DNA from: Piscinibacterium candidicorallinum | GTDB lineage: Bacteria; Pseudomonadota; Gammaproteobacteria; Burkholderiales; Burkholderiaceae_C | DNA: 64,000 bases | Direction: 5' to 3' | Assembly: GCF_047549485.1 (NCBI RefSeq) | Contig: NZ_CP180191.1 | Span: 1,550,001-1,614,000, forward strand | Shown: in pieces, positions 9,450 through 17,731 of the stretch | Layout: every line of letters starts with the position of its first letter | Numbering within the stretch: the first letter of the stretch is position 1 | Made by a program: the position numbers and the translations under genes | The notes under the pieces: generated by a model | What the model was told of the DNA's origin: nothing | Databases searched by the model: none | The model's input: the letters and a program-made list of their open reading frames with translations, nothing else

Positions 9450-9809
9450 CTACTTCGGATACTCAACGATCTGCAGCTGGTTGCCGCTTGGGTCCGTAAA
9501 GCTTGCGGTGATGCCGCCCCAGAACTGACGTTCAGGCGCCTCGGAGAACGCCACGCCGGCGGAACGCAGCGTCGAGTACGCCTGCGCAATGTCCTCCACT
9601 CGGAACGACAGCCCGGTGAATCGCCCCGCAAGCTCAGGCTCGTCGCCCGCAGGTTCGACGACCACGTCAATGGCGGAATCGCGAAACACCGCAGCCCACT
9701 CACTCGACTCGCCGGAATCGAAGTGCCAGCCAAGCAAATCTCGATAGAAGCGTACGGCCTGCGGCAGGTCGTTCACCCAGATGCGGACAGCGCCCAGCTG
9801 CATGACCAT
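9450..9809 (-). CDS. VOC superfamily protein (glyoxalase/bleomycin-resistance fold)
   Basis: A 119-aa protein with the paired beta-alpha-beta-beta-beta modules of the vicinal-oxygen-chelate fold: VRIWVNDLPQAVRFYRDLLG at the start, RFTGLSFRVEDIAQAYSTL in the middle and FTDPSGNQLQIVEYPK at the end. VOC proteins bind a metal and act as isomerases, dioxygenases or antibiotic-binding proteins; the exact role is not evident. The start ATG at 9809 overlaps the MoxR stop codon (TGATG), so the two are translationally coupled; a second ATG two codons in is an alternative. Confidence 0.88.
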   Translation of the reverse strand: MVMQLGAVRIWVNDLPQAVRFYRDLLGWHFDSGESSEWAAVFRDSAIDVVVEPAGDEPELAGRFTGLSFRVEDIAQAYSTLRSAGVAFSEAPERQFWGGITASFTDPSGNQLQIVEYPK

Positions 9810-10678
9810 CAGCGGTTGTGCCGCGCCATGAAGATCAGGCGTTCGAACAGGTGCAGATCCTGCTCGTTCTTGAGCAGGGCGCCCACCAGCGGCGGAATGA
9901 CCTTCTTCTCGTCGTCGCTCTTGAGCACGTCCGGCGGAATGTCCTCGGCCAGCAGCAGCTTGAGCCAGTCCAGAAGCTCGCTGGTGGAGGGCTTTTTCTT
10001 CAGACCGGGCAGTTCGCGCACACCGTAGAAGGTGTTGAGCGCATTGGCCAGCATGTCTTTCTTCAGGCCGGGGAAGTGCACGTCGACGATGGCCTGCATC
10101 GTCTCCTTGTCCGGGAACTTGATGTAGTGGAAGAAGCAGCGGCGCAGGAAGGCGTCGGGCAGTTCCTTCTCGTTGTTGCTGGTGATGATCACCAGCGGGC
10201 GGTGCTTGGCGCGCACGAGCTGCTGCGTCTCGTAGCAGTAGAACTCCATGCGGTCGAGCTCGCGCAGCAGGTCGTTGGGGAACTCGATGTCCGCCTTGTC
10301 CACCTCGTCGATTAGCAGCACGCAGGGTACGTCGCTGTCGAAGGCCTCCCAGAGCACGCCCTTGACGATGTAGTTGGCGATGTCCTTGACCCGCTCGTCG
10401 CCCAGCTGGCCATCGCGCAGGCGGTTCACGGCGTCGTACTCGTACAGGCCCTGCTGCGCCTTGGTGGTGGACTTGATGTGCCACTGCAGCAGCGGCATGC
10501 CCAGCGCGCGCGCCACTTCCTCGGCCAGCATGGTCTTGCCAGTGCCGGGCTCGCCCTTGATGAGCAGCGGGCGCTTGAGCGTCAGCGCGGCATTGACGGC
10601 GAGCTTGAGGTCGTCTGTGGCGACGTAGCCGGTCGCGCCGGTAAAGCGTGGCGCGGTAGCGGGGGCGGATGCGGTCAT
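9809..10678 (-). CDS. MoxR family AAA+ ATPase
   Basis: A 289-aa AAA+ ATPase. Walker A is GEPGTGKT (residues 42-49), Walker B is VLLIDEVDKAD (about 120-130), and sensor 1 is IITSNNEKELPDAFLRR. MoxR proteins work with VWA-domain partners as chaperone pairs for enzyme maturation. The frame stays open far upstream of the ATG at 10678 but that part shows no protein-like pattern. It is coupled to the VOC gene; the CoxE-like VWA partner is the last gene of the same-strand group. Confidence 0.93.
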   Translation of the reverse strand: MTASAPATAPRFTGATGYVATDDLKLAVNAALTLKRPLLIKGEPGTGKTMLAEEVARALGMPLLQWHIKSTTKAQQGLYEYDAVNRLRDGQLGDERVKDIANYIVKGVLWEAFDSDVPCVLLIDEVDKADIEFPNDLLRELDRMEFYCYETQQLVRAKHRPLVIITSNNEKELPDAFLRRCFFHYIKFPDKETMQAIVDVHFPGLKKDMLANALNTFYGVRELPGLKKKPSTSELLDWLKLLLAEDIPPDVLKSDDEKKVIPPLVGALLKNEQDLHLFERLIFMARHNR

Positions 10679-11058
10679 GGGAATCGGTCGGGAGGAGGGC
10701 GGGTGGCCCGTTGGAGAACAGGCCATTGTGCGGCGCCGTTTCAGCGCCCGCGGGGCCGGGGCACTTTGTCGCACGAGGTTAGCAAATGGACTGTGTCGCT
10801 CTTGCGCCTCGCTACCCGAACCGGCGCAGCCCGGCCAGACGCGCCGCTGTGTTCGACGCCCGGGATGCCGAGCCGCTACACTTGCGGCCGTTTGCGCGTG
10901 GGGAGGCTTTGATTCGGCCGCCCTGAAGTGGCCACGCAGACGCAGCCCGTGCAAGGCGGGCCGCGTAACAGAGCCGACGATGCCCGCCAGGACCGGGGCC
11001 GCGCCGCAGGCATGCCTACCCCTCGGGGGGAACCCTTCGTTCTGGAAGACTGATAACG
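10679..11058. other. Divergent intergenic region, no gene seen
   Basis: This 380-base stretch separates the minus-strand moxR group from the plus-strand cytochrome genes and must hold promoters for both. Frames open across it are GC-rich and patternless. I see no convincing sigma-70 boxes, hairpin or repeat copy. Confidence 0.4.
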
Positions 11059-11454
11059 ATGATTCGCAATGCTCAAGCGTTGATCGTCGCCGTGGCCGTG
11101 CAGGCCGCCCTGGCTGGCGCAGCCATGGCCCAAACGCCGACGACCGCGCCCGCTGCACCGGCGCCGGCCGCTGCGCCCGCTGCCAAGGCTGAACCCAAGG
11201 GTGACCTGGGCGCCGCGCGCGACAAGGTTTCGATGTGCATCGGCTGCCACGGCATCCCCGGCTACAAGTGGGCCTTCCCTGAGAAGTACACGGTGCCCAA
11301 GATCGCCGGCCAGAGCGAGAAGTACATCTACAACGCTCTTCAGGCGTACAAGAAGGGTGACCGCACGCACCAGTCCATGCGCGCCATCGCCGCCAGCCTG
11401 TCCGACCAGGACATGCTTGACCTCGCCGCCTTCTGGGCGTCCATGAAGAAGTGA
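11059..11454 (+). CDS. Class I c-type cytochrome, periplasmic
   Basis: A 131-aa monohaem cytochrome. A Sec signal peptide (residues 1-24, ending AMAQ) is followed by an Ala/Pro-rich linker, then the haem motif CIGCH (Cys60, Cys63, His64). A Met suitable as sixth ligand lies in THQSMRAIAASLSD, in the c4/c553-like arrangement, and the end is the helix DMLDLAAFWASM. It is an electron carrier in the periplasm. A second cytochrome gene follows 11 bases later, so the two are cotranscribed and may serve the same oxidase or dehydrogenase. The partner is not in view. Confidence 0.9.
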   Translation: MIRNAQALIVAVAVQAALAGAAMAQTPTTAPAAPAPAAAPAAKAEPKGDLGAARDKVSMCIGCHGIPGYKWAFPEKYTVPKIAGQSEKYIYNALQAYKKGDRTHQSMRAIAASLSDQDMLDLAAFWASMKK

Positions 11455-11465
11455 GGCGCTCGACC

Positions 11466-11861
11466 ATGACCCCAATGATCAAGACCCTGCTGATTGCTGC
11501 CCTCGCAGCTGCAAGCCTGAACGCCGCTGCAGGCGACCGTGTCGCCGGCGAAGCCCTGGCCAAGAAGATGAACTGCGCCGCCTGTCATGGCGCGGACTAC
11601 AACAGCCCGATCGACCCCAGCTACCCCAAGCTGGCCGGTCAGCACGAGGACTACCTGCTCAACGCCCTGCGCCAGTACCAGCGCGCGGCGACCAACAACC
11701 GCACGCAGGCCCTCTCCCGCAACAACGCCATCATGGGCGGCCAGACCATGATCACCGACGAGCAGACCAAGAAGCAGCGTCCGCTCACCGGGAAGGAATT
11801 GGCAGACCTTGCGGCCTACCTGGCCAGCCTGCCCACGCAGCTGTCATACAGGCACAAGTAA
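11466..11861 (+). CDS. Class I c-type cytochrome, periplasmic (second of a pair)
   Basis: A 131-aa monohaem cytochrome c with a signal peptide (MTPMIKTLLIAALAAASLNA) and the haem site CAACH (Cys37, Cys40, His41). The segment SYPKLAGQHEDYLLNALRQY and the end ELADLAAYLASLP are typical of the c553/c4 half-domain. Compared with the upstream cytochrome it carries an insertion with several Met residues (NNAIMGGQTMITDE) that may contain the axial ligand. The ATG at 11466 has GAGG about ten bases upstream; a GTG at 11451 overlapping the previous stop is possible. Confidence 0.88.
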   Translation: MTPMIKTLLIAALAAASLNAAAGDRVAGEALAKKMNCAACHGADYNSPIDPSYPKLAGQHEDYLLNALRQYQRAATNNRTQALSRNNAIMGGQTMITDEQTKKQRPLTGKELADLAAYLASLPTQLSYRHK

Positions 11862-11892
11862 GTCAGTCAGCCGGCGTCGTGCCGCTGAAATG

Positions 11893-11925
11893 AAAAGCCG
11901 CTGCGTCTGCTGCGGCTTTTTTCTT
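11893..11925 (+). terminator. Rho-independent terminator after the cytochrome pair
   Basis: AAAAGCCGC (11893-11901) pairs with GCGGCTTTT (11912-11920) around a 10-base loop and runs into TTTTTTCTTTT. It also faces the convergent DUF1841 gene, whose stop is 24 bases away, and the A-run on its left side would allow action in both directions. Confidence 0.8.
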
Positions 11926-11948
11926 TTCGCGGCCGGCAGACCGCGGCT

Positions 11949-12392
11949 TCAGTTCAGCTCGGGCAGCCCCGCGCGGCGGCGCGCGTTGCGGACATACGCG
12001 GCGCCGTCCGGCGCAGTGTTGCTGCGCTGTGCCGCCCAGAGCATCTCGCCCAGGCACTCCATCAGCTCGTGCTGTGCTGCATGCGGGTCCTGCATGCGGG
12101 CCAGCAGGCCGTCGAATGCCGCGCGGATGCCCGGCGGCTGATCGGCCTGCACCTGTTCGCTGATGGACAGGTGCATGGACAGATGCAGGAAGGGGTTGGT
12201 CCGGCCGCTCTCTGGCGAGTAATCCGCGCTCTGGGCCTGCTGCAGATCAGCGAGATCGCTGTGGTACTCCGGATGTTCAGTGATCCAGCGAGCGGCCAGG
12301 TTTTCGAGCGGCGTGAGAATTTCGCGCGCCTGCAGCTTGCGCCAGGTCTCGCAAAAGAACGCGCGGACCTGATCCTTGGTGGGATTGAACAT
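11949..12392 (-). CDS. DUF1841 family protein
   Basis: A 147-aa cytoplasmic protein starting MFNPTKDQVRAFFCETWRK. The blocks ILTPLENLAARWITEHPEYH, NPFLHLSMHLSISEQ and a closing RDPHAAQHELMECLGEMLW-like helix match the conserved hypothetical family DUF1841, common in beta- and gammaproteobacteria and of unknown function. The upstream continuation of the frame has no such pattern, so the ATG at 12392 is used. It lies downstream of the FKBP gene on the same strand with a 67-base gap. Confidence 0.8.
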   Translation of the reverse strand: MFNPTKDQVRAFFCETWRKLQAREILTPLENLAARWITEHPEYHSDLADLQQAQSADYSPESGRTNPFLHLSMHLSISEQVQADQPPGIRAAFDGLLARMQDPHAAQHELMECLGEMLWAAQRSNTAPDGAAYVRNARRRAGLPELN

Positions 12393-12459
12393 GTGTTGAA
12401 GCTGCGGCCGGCCTGAAGTTCGCCTCAGTGCGTTCAAGCGCTCCGCAGCATGGCTGGAC

Positions 12460-12969
12460 TCAGACGCCCAGTAATTCCACTTCAAACACCAGGGTGGCGC
12501 CCGGCGGGATCACGCCGCCGGCGCCGCGCTCGCCGTAGCCCAGCGCAGCGGGGATCGTGAGCACGCGCTTGCCGCCGACCTTCATGCCGGCCACGCCTTC
12601 GTCCCAGCCACGGATCACGCGACCGGCGCCCAGCGGGAATTGGAAGGGCTGGCCGCGGTCCACCGAGCTGTCGAACTTCTTGCCGCGCTGGCCGTTTTCC
12701 AGCAGCCAGCCGGTGTAGTGCACCGTCACGCGCGTGCCGGGCACGGCCTCGGCGCCGTTGCCGACGACCACGTCTTCAATCTGCAGGCCGCTTTCGGTGG
12801 TGCGGGTGTTGGACATCTTCTTGGTCTCCGTAGGCTTGGTGGCGGGCGCAGGTGCGCTCTTGCCGGGGGTGGTGTTCGTTTGTGCCTGTGCTGCGCCGGG
12901 ATGGGCAGTCAGCACAACTGCGGCGAGAGCGGCCGAGGCGATCAGGGGACGGATCAGTGCAGGGTGCAT
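12460..12969 (-). CDS. FKBP-type peptidyl-prolyl cis-trans isomerase
   Basis: A 169-aa protein: an N-terminal Sec signal peptide (to about GAAQAQ), a Thr/Pro/Lys linker, then a complete FKBP domain with VTVHYTGWLLENG, FQFPLGAGRVIRGWDEG, IPAALGYGERGAGGVIPPG and LVFEVELLGV. FKBPs speed proline isomerisation during folding; the signal peptide suggests a periplasmic role. An internal Met (residue 52, MSNTRTTESG) could start a cytoplasmic 118-aa form, which is the usual length of small bacterial FKBPs, so either or both products may exist. Confidence 0.93.
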   Translation of the reverse strand: MHPALIRPLIASAALAAVVLTAHPGAAQAQTNTTPGKSAPAPATKPTETKKMSNTRTTESGLQIEDVVVGNGAEAVPGTRVTVHYTGWLLENGQRGKKFDSSVDRGQPFQFPLGAGRVIRGWDEGVAGMKVGGKRVLTIPAALGYGERGAGGVIPPGATLVFEVELLGV

Positions 12970-13095
12970 GGCGGTCCTTGGTGATTGAAGGCCTGCGCTT
13001 GGGCGTGTGCTGCGTCGGGCGATCCGAATTCAGCCACGGCAGATGCGCAAACCTGATGGCGCGCAATGTACCCGCAGTAGCATCGGCAACCGGAT

Positions 13096-13138
13096 TGGGC
13101 CATAATCCAACTCTTATATAAGACCTGCGGCGCAGGTC
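13096..13138 (+). promoter_or_regulatory. Probable icd promoter/operator with 12-bp palindrome
   Basis: The perfect palindrome TCTTATATAAGA (13112-13123) lies about 140 bases before icd and is directly followed by an inverted repeat ACCTGC/GCAGGT (13124-13138). The AT-rich centre contrasts sharply with the GC-rich surroundings, and its TATATA could be a -10 element or an operator half-pair. No regulator is assigned; this is inference from sequence symmetry and position. Confidence 0.5.
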
Positions 13139-13261
13139 CGGTCGAGGAGCCCAGAGAGGTGACCGGTTTGTGCCGCATTTCGCTCGAGCAATCCACGCCA
13201 GGTGCAACGCCCGGCGTGCTTACCGACTCCACCAGTCGCGCCAACAAGGAAGCGTTCCACC

Positions 13262-14515
13262 ATGTACCAGCACATCAAGGTTCCCGCCGGCGGCCAGAAG
13301 ATCACCGTGAATGCGGACTTCTCCCTCAACGTGCCCGACAACCCCATCATTCCCTACATCGAGGGTGACGGCACGGGCTTCGACATCACGCCGGTGATGA
13401 TCAAGGTGGTGGACGCAGCCGTGGCCAAGGTCTACGGCGGCAAGCGCAAGATCCACTGGATGGAGATCTACGCTGGCGAGAAGTCCACCAAGGTCTACGG
13501 CCCGGATGTCTGGCTGCCCGAAGAGACCCTGCAGGTCCTCAAGGACTACGTCGTCTCCATCAAGGGCCCGCTGACCACGCCCGTGGGCGGCGGCATCCGC
13601 TCCCTGAACGTGGCCCTGCGCCAGGAGCTCGACCTCTACGTCTGTCTGCGCCCGGTGCAGTACTTCGACGGCGTGCCCAGCCCCGTCAAGGAACCGCACA
13701 AAGTCGACATGGTGATCTTCCGTGAGAACAGCGAAGACATCTACGCCGGCATCGAGTACGAAGCCGAGAGCGACAAGGCCAAGAAGGTCATCGACTTCCT
13801 CGTCAAGGAAATGGGCGTCAAGAAGATCCGCTTCCCGAACACCTCGGGCATCGGTATCAAGCCCGTCTCCAAGGAAGGCACCGAGCGCCTCGTGCGCAAA
13901 GCCATCCAGTACGCCGTCGACAACGACAAGCCCAGCGTGACCCTCGTGCACAAGGGCAACATCATGAAGTTCACCGAAGGCGGCTTCCGCGACTGGGGCT
14001 ACGCCCTGGCGCAGCGCGAGTTCGGTGCCGAGCTCATCGACGGCGGCCCGTGGTGCAAGTTCAAGAATCCCAAGACTGGTCGTGACATCGTCATCAAGGA
14101 CAGCATCGCCGACGCCTTCCTGCAGCAGATCATCCTGCGCCCGGCCGAGTACAGCGTGATCGCCACGCTGAACCTGAACGGCGACTACATCTCCGACGCC
14201 CTGGCCGCACAGGTCGGCGGCATCGGCATCGCTCCGGGCGCCAACCTCTCGGACAGCGTGGCCATGTTCGAGGCCACCCACGGCACCGCACCCAAGTACG
14301 CCGGCAAGGACTACGTGAACCCCGGTTCCGAGATCCTCTCCGCCGAGATGATGCTGCGCCACATGGGCTGGACCGAGGCTGCGGACAAGATCATCGAAAG
14401 CATGGAGAAGTCCATCCTGTCCAAGAAGGTCACCTACGACTTCGCCCGCCTCATGGAAGGTGCGACGCAGGTGAGCTGCTCGGGCTTCGGTCAGGTGATG
14501 ATCGACCACATGTGA
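13262..14515 (+). CDS. icd: NADP-dependent isocitrate dehydrogenase
   Basis: A 417-aa protein nearly collinear with the E. coli enzyme (416 aa). It oxidises isocitrate to 2-oxoglutarate and CO2 with NADP in the TCA cycle. Visible landmarks are IPYIEGDGTGFDITP, GGGIRSLNVALRQELDLYVC (Ser114 matches the E. coli Ser113 phosphorylated by AceK), MVIFRENSEDIYAGIE, LVHKGNIMKFTEGGFRDWGY, and the cofactor region ATHGTAPKYAGKD. The ATG at 13262 gives the normal N-terminus; the frame stays open upstream without homology. It is monocistronic, ending at a strong terminator. Confidence 0.97.
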   Translation: MYQHIKVPAGGQKITVNADFSLNVPDNPIIPYIEGDGTGFDITPVMIKVVDAAVAKVYGGKRKIHWMEIYAGEKSTKVYGPDVWLPEETLQVLKDYVVSIKGPLTTPVGGGIRSLNVALRQELDLYVCLRPVQYFDGVPSPVKEPHKVDMVIFRENSEDIYAGIEYEAESDKAKKVIDFLVKEMGVKKIRFPNTSGIGIKPVSKEGTERLVRKAIQYAVDNDKPSVTLVHKGNIMKFTEGGFRDWGYALAQREFGAELIDGGPWCKFKNPKTGRDIVIKDSIADAFLQQIILRPAEYSVIATLNLNGDYISDALAAQVGGIGIAPGANLSDSVAMFEATHGTAPKYAGKDYVNPGSEILSAEMMLRHMGWTEAADKIIESMEKSILSKKVTYDFARLMEGATQVSCSGFGQVMIDHM

Positions 14516-14555
14516 TTCAGGTCTGCAGCCTGACTGCAGACATAGCAATCCGCAG

Positions 14556-14585
14556 AAAAGCCGCCCCCTGGGGCGGCTTTTTTGT
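14556..14585 (+). terminator. Rho-independent terminator of icd
   Basis: AAAGCCGCCC (14557-14566) and GGGCGGCTTT (14571-14580) form a perfect 10-bp stem with the loop CCTG, followed by TTTGTTTG. It lies 41 bases after the icd stop. Confidence 0.88.
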
Positions 14586-14643
14586 TTGTCGCTAAAGCGT
14601 CATCACGGCGGGGCCGAAAGCGAGGCATTCCCCTGGAGGTCTC

Positions 14644-15114
14644 GTGAAGCATCGTGCCAACCCGCTGGCTGCCCAAGCCATTGAATACACGCCCGTCTGT
14701 GTGGACACCCTGCGTGAGGAACTGCGGCATCTGCATGCAGGCACGGCCACGGGCTACGGTGCGAGCCACGTGGGCACGCAGCGCGAGATCGAGGAGCTGC
14801 TACCGGAGACCTGCCGCTGGTTTGACCGCTTGCCGGACTACCTGAGCCCGGAGTTCACGGCCATCGAGCATGCGTCGATTGCCAACCGCCTGGCCTGGCT
14901 GTGGCCGGAACCGCTGGCGGCCATGCGCTATCTGGACGGGCTGATCCTCGATCAGGGCACCGGCCAGCGCACGTTCAGCATGGATGTGCTGTTTGAGCTG
15001 GTGGCGCTGAAGGCCTGGCTCGATGAGATGCAGGCCAGCAGCGCTGGCAGCGCCTTCGGGCTGCCGCGCACCCTGCGCAGCGCTGGCCGCACCTGGCCCG
15101 GCGATCTGCGCTGA
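14644..15114 (+). CDS. Conserved hypothetical protein, unknown function
   Basis: A 156-aa predicted cytoplasmic protein starting at GTG 14644, five bases after a good GGAGG ribosome-binding site (14635-14639). There is no signal peptide or membrane segment. The sequence has helical segments (TQREIEELLPETCRWFDRLP, FTAIEHASIANRLAWLWPEP, MDVLFELVALKAWLDEM). I do not recognise a domain. It stands alone between the icd terminator and a 500-base non-coding region. Confidence 0.65.
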   Translation: MKHRANPLAAQAIEYTPVCVDTLREELRHLHAGTATGYGASHVGTQREIEELLPETCRWFDRLPDYLSPEFTAIEHASIANRLAWLWPEPLAAMRYLDGLILDQGTGQRTFSMDVLFELVALKAWLDEMQASSAGSAFGLPRTLRSAGRTWPGDLR

Positions 15115-15617
15115 ATACAATTTCGGCCAACATATCTAGGGAATGGCGGTCGGGCGGTATCCGCTTTTCCCTGGCTGCTCTTCAGCCAGCTCTGATGAGA
15201 AAACACGCCAATAAGTATTGATTTCGGCCAGAATGACTGGTTCTCGGCTGCTGAAGCCTCTTCCAGCCCTCGTCTGCAGTTCGGCGGCTCAGTGGCTGAG
15301 CACCTGATTGATGTTCTCTCGCATGTTGTGGCGGGCACCCACGCGATGCGCAAGCACTCAGCCGCCAGACTGCGCAGCATTTGCCCCGGCGCCGCACCCC
15401 ACGCCCCGCACCCCTGCCACGCCTGCACGCTGTCCAGCCCAAGCCGCGCCACGCGCTTGCGTTGCGGCTGCCCGCCCAGGCGCACCCCAATAACGCTCTC
15501 ATAACGCTGCACTGTTTACGGTAGGACTGAGCGCCTGCCCATCTTCGCGGGATGGCCGGCGCCGCAGCACGGCAGTACACCGTCGCTGGGGATCGCAACG
15601 TGCTTCTGGGAGGCTTC
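15115..15617. other. Long intergenic region with a diverged repeat copy
   Basis: There are 503 bases without a believable gene; open frames on the minus strand are Arg/Ala-rich and patternless. The left part is noticeably more AT-rich than the surroundings (ACAATTTCGGCC at 15117, AATAAGTATTGATTTCGGCC near 15210) and contains repeat copy L. The right part is again GC-rich and leads to the Shine-Dalgarno of the next gene at 15608. Confidence 0.45.
15161..15209. repeat. Dispersed repeat, copy L (diverged)
   Basis: CCGCTTTTCCCTGGCTG at the left, GCTCTTCAGCCAG in the middle and AAAACACGCC at the right align without gaps to the reverse-oriented copy at 20538-20586 (CCGCTTGTCCC, GCTCTTCGGGCA, AAGCCGCGCC). 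The match is weaker than among other copies. Confidence 0.45.
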
Positions 15618-17183
15618 ATGGCGCACACGCAATCGGCAGTCGTGCACTCTGCACACACGCACCCGGCGGGATCGCCGCCTCAACACCCGAGCGGCGATCC
15701 GCAAGCTGGTGGCACCACGCCCCCGAGGCTTCTCCCGGTCAGCCAGCCGTCCGGTCTGGGTCTTGGGGCCGATGAGCTCGCCATCCACCCTGCCACCCAG
15801 CCGGGCCCGCGCAAGCCCGGCCGGGCTGATCCGCCTCTCAAGCTCACCGCCACCCACATCACCCACACGCGGCTGCTTGCCGCTGGTTGCGTCGCGCTAT
15901 GCGCCCTGGCCGCCAGCCCGGCCTTGGCGCAGCAGCGCGCCCAGCAGGTGGTGCGCCCGCCGGTGTCGCAGGCCTGGATCGACCTGGCCACGCATGCCAG
16001 CGACATTCCCGGCATGGGCATGATGGGCTCCATGATGGGCGGTGGCGGCATGCCCAGCCTGGGCAGCATCTTCGGCCGTGGCAAGGGCGGCGAAAACAAG
16101 GACGGTGGCAACGTCTTCGGCCAGACCCGCATGACCATGGCGCCGGGGCAATGGATGGATGTGTCCGTCTACACCCGCACCAACCCCGGTCTGACCGACG
16201 CCACCCAGGCCATCCCCGCCGGCATGCGTCTGGGTAACACCCTGGCCCTGCAGGCGCCGCAGCCCACCAGCACTGAACCCGCGCCGCCCGCCCCGCGCGA
16301 GGAAGACACCCGCGAGCCGGAATACCAGAAGCCCAAGGGCAAGCTCATGCTCTATTGGGGCTGCGGTGAAGCCATCCGCGCCGGCCAGCCGCGCGTACTC
16401 GACTTCGCCACCATGAACCCGCAGGACGTGCAGCGCATCATGGTCATGCGCGGCAACACACCCGCCGGCCCGCGAAGCCAGCCCGGCTTTCCCAGCTGGC
16501 CCAGCAAGCCGGACAGCCGCAAGGTGCCCACCGGCGCCCAGCTCGCCGGTGAGAACGCCTTCACCGGCCAGGGCATCGTGGACGGCTTTCGCTTCAACCT
16601 GCCGCCCGCCAACGACTTCATGCCCGCCATCCGCATGGAGCAGGGCAACAACGGCGGCGCCACGGTGCTGAACTGGAACAACATCGAAGTCGCCCGCGCC
16701 TACTTCCTCAGCGCGTTCGGGGGCAAGGGCGGGAGCCGCGGCGGCGGCATGCCGGGCATGCCCGGAGGAGGTGGCGATGAGGGTGCAGAAGTCATTCTCT
16801 GGACTTCGAGTGAACAGCCGGACATGGGCTGGGGCCTGCAGGACTACCAGCGCCAGGGCGATCTGGACAAATGGCTCAAGGAGAAGGTGCTGCTCCCGGC
16901 CGGCAGCACCAGCTGCACCATCCCGCGTGGCATCTTCGATGGTGCACAGGGCATGTTGCGCATGATCGCCTTCGGCCCCGAGTTCAACACCGCCTTTCCG
17001 CCGCGCCCCACCGACGTGAAGGTGCCCTGGGAGCCGCAATGGGCCGCCCGCGTGCGCACCAAGAGCACCTTCATGAGCATGCTCGGCATGGACCCGGGCA
17101 TGCGCCGCGCGCAGGAGGGCCAGCAGCAGGAGCAGAAGAAGCCCTCGGCAGTGGACATCCTGCGCGGCGTGCTGGGGCGCTGA
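15618..17183 (+). CDS. Uncharacterised exported protein
   Basis: A 521-aa product from ATG 15618, preceded by CTGGGAGG at 15606-15613; a GC-rich open frame extends a further 22 codons upstream. A strongly hydrophobic signal-like segment (RLLAAGCVALCALAASPALAQQ) lies about 85 residues in, behind an unusual His/Pro/Gly-rich stretch with no in-frame Met near it. The body has Gly/Met-rich patches (GMGMMGSMMGGGGMP, GGGMPGMPGGGG) and two blocks that look like beta-domains (GKLMLYWGCGEAIRAGQP and AEVILWTSSEQPDMGWGL). The likely location is the cell envelope. I do not recognise a family. Confidence 0.65.
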   Translation: MAHTQSAVVHSAHTHPAGSPPQHPSGDPQAGGTTPPRLLPVSQPSGLGLGADELAIHPATQPGPRKPGRADPPLKLTATHITHTRLLAAGCVALCALAASPALAQQRAQQVVRPPVSQAWIDLATHASDIPGMGMMGSMMGGGGMPSLGSIFGRGKGGENKDGGNVFGQTRMTMAPGQWMDVSVYTRTNPGLTDATQAIPAGMRLGNTLALQAPQPTSTEPAPPAPREEDTREPEYQKPKGKLMLYWGCGEAIRAGQPRVLDFATMNPQDVQRIMVMRGNTPAGPRSQPGFPSWPSKPDSRKVPTGAQLAGENAFTGQGIVDGFRFNLPPANDFMPAIRMEQGNNGGATVLNWNNIEVARAYFLSAFGGKGGSRGGGMPGMPGGGGDEGAEVILWTSSEQPDMGWGLQDYQRQGDLDKWLKEKVLLPAGSTSCTIPRGIFDGAQGMLRMIAFGPEFNTAFPPRPTDVKVPWEPQWAARVRTKSTFMSMLGMDPGMRRAQEGQQQEQKKPSAVDILRGVLGR

Positions 17184-17295
17184 ACCGCGCCGAGTGCGCG
17201 CCGCGGGCTTGCTTCATCCGGTGCGCGGGCCGCAAGATGCGCGCTCGTGCGCAGCACCTGCTGCGGTACCCAGTCTGTCCCCCTGATGCCACGCC

Positions 17296-17652
17296 ATGCC
17301 GCTTACGACCGACCTGCCTTCAGAACGCCCCGTCCAGGCCCAGCTGGACGCCTACAACGCGCATGACGTGCAGGCCTTTGTGGCGTGCTACACCGAAGAT
17401 GTGCAGATCTTCCGCCTGCCGGGCACCGAGCCCGTGATGACCGGCCGCGCGGCCATGGCGGAGCACTACTCAAAGCATCGATTCAACATTCCCACCTTGC
17501 ACGCCGAGCTGGTGAATCGCATGGTGATGGGCAACAAGGTGATCGACCACGAGCGCATCCACGGCGTGCGCGAAGCGCCCTACGAGGCTGCGGCGATCTA
17601 TGAGGTGCAGGGCAACCTGATCAAGACCGTGTGGTTTCTGAACCCGGACTGA
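17296..17652 (+). CDS. SnoaL-like / NTF2-like protein
   Basis: A 118-aa protein with the single-domain NTF2-like pattern: helix VQAQLDAYNAHDVQAFVACY, TEDVQIFRLPG, GRAAMAEHYSKHR, then beta strands and the closing IYEVQGNLIKTVWFLNPD. Such proteins form cone-shaped barrels that bind or isomerise small hydrophobic molecules; the ligand is unknown. No close operon partner: 112 bases follow the previous gene, and the next gene converges. Confidence 0.83.
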   Translation: MPLTTDLPSERPVQAQLDAYNAHDVQAFVACYTEDVQIFRLPGTEPVMTGRAAMAEHYSKHRFNIPTLHAELVNRMVMGNKVIDHERIHGVREAPYEAAAIYEVQGNLIKTVWFLNPD

Positions 17653-17731
17653 GGCGCTGCCTGCCCGGGCTGCAGCCGCCGCCGGGCCGTGAGCCTCGCG
17701 AACGCAGGCGCTGAGACGTGCTCAGCGCCGC

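Noticed and set aside
13220..14548. A 442-codon open frame antisense to icd
   Set aside because: It is the mirror of a highly conserved icd gene and shows no domain pattern of its own.
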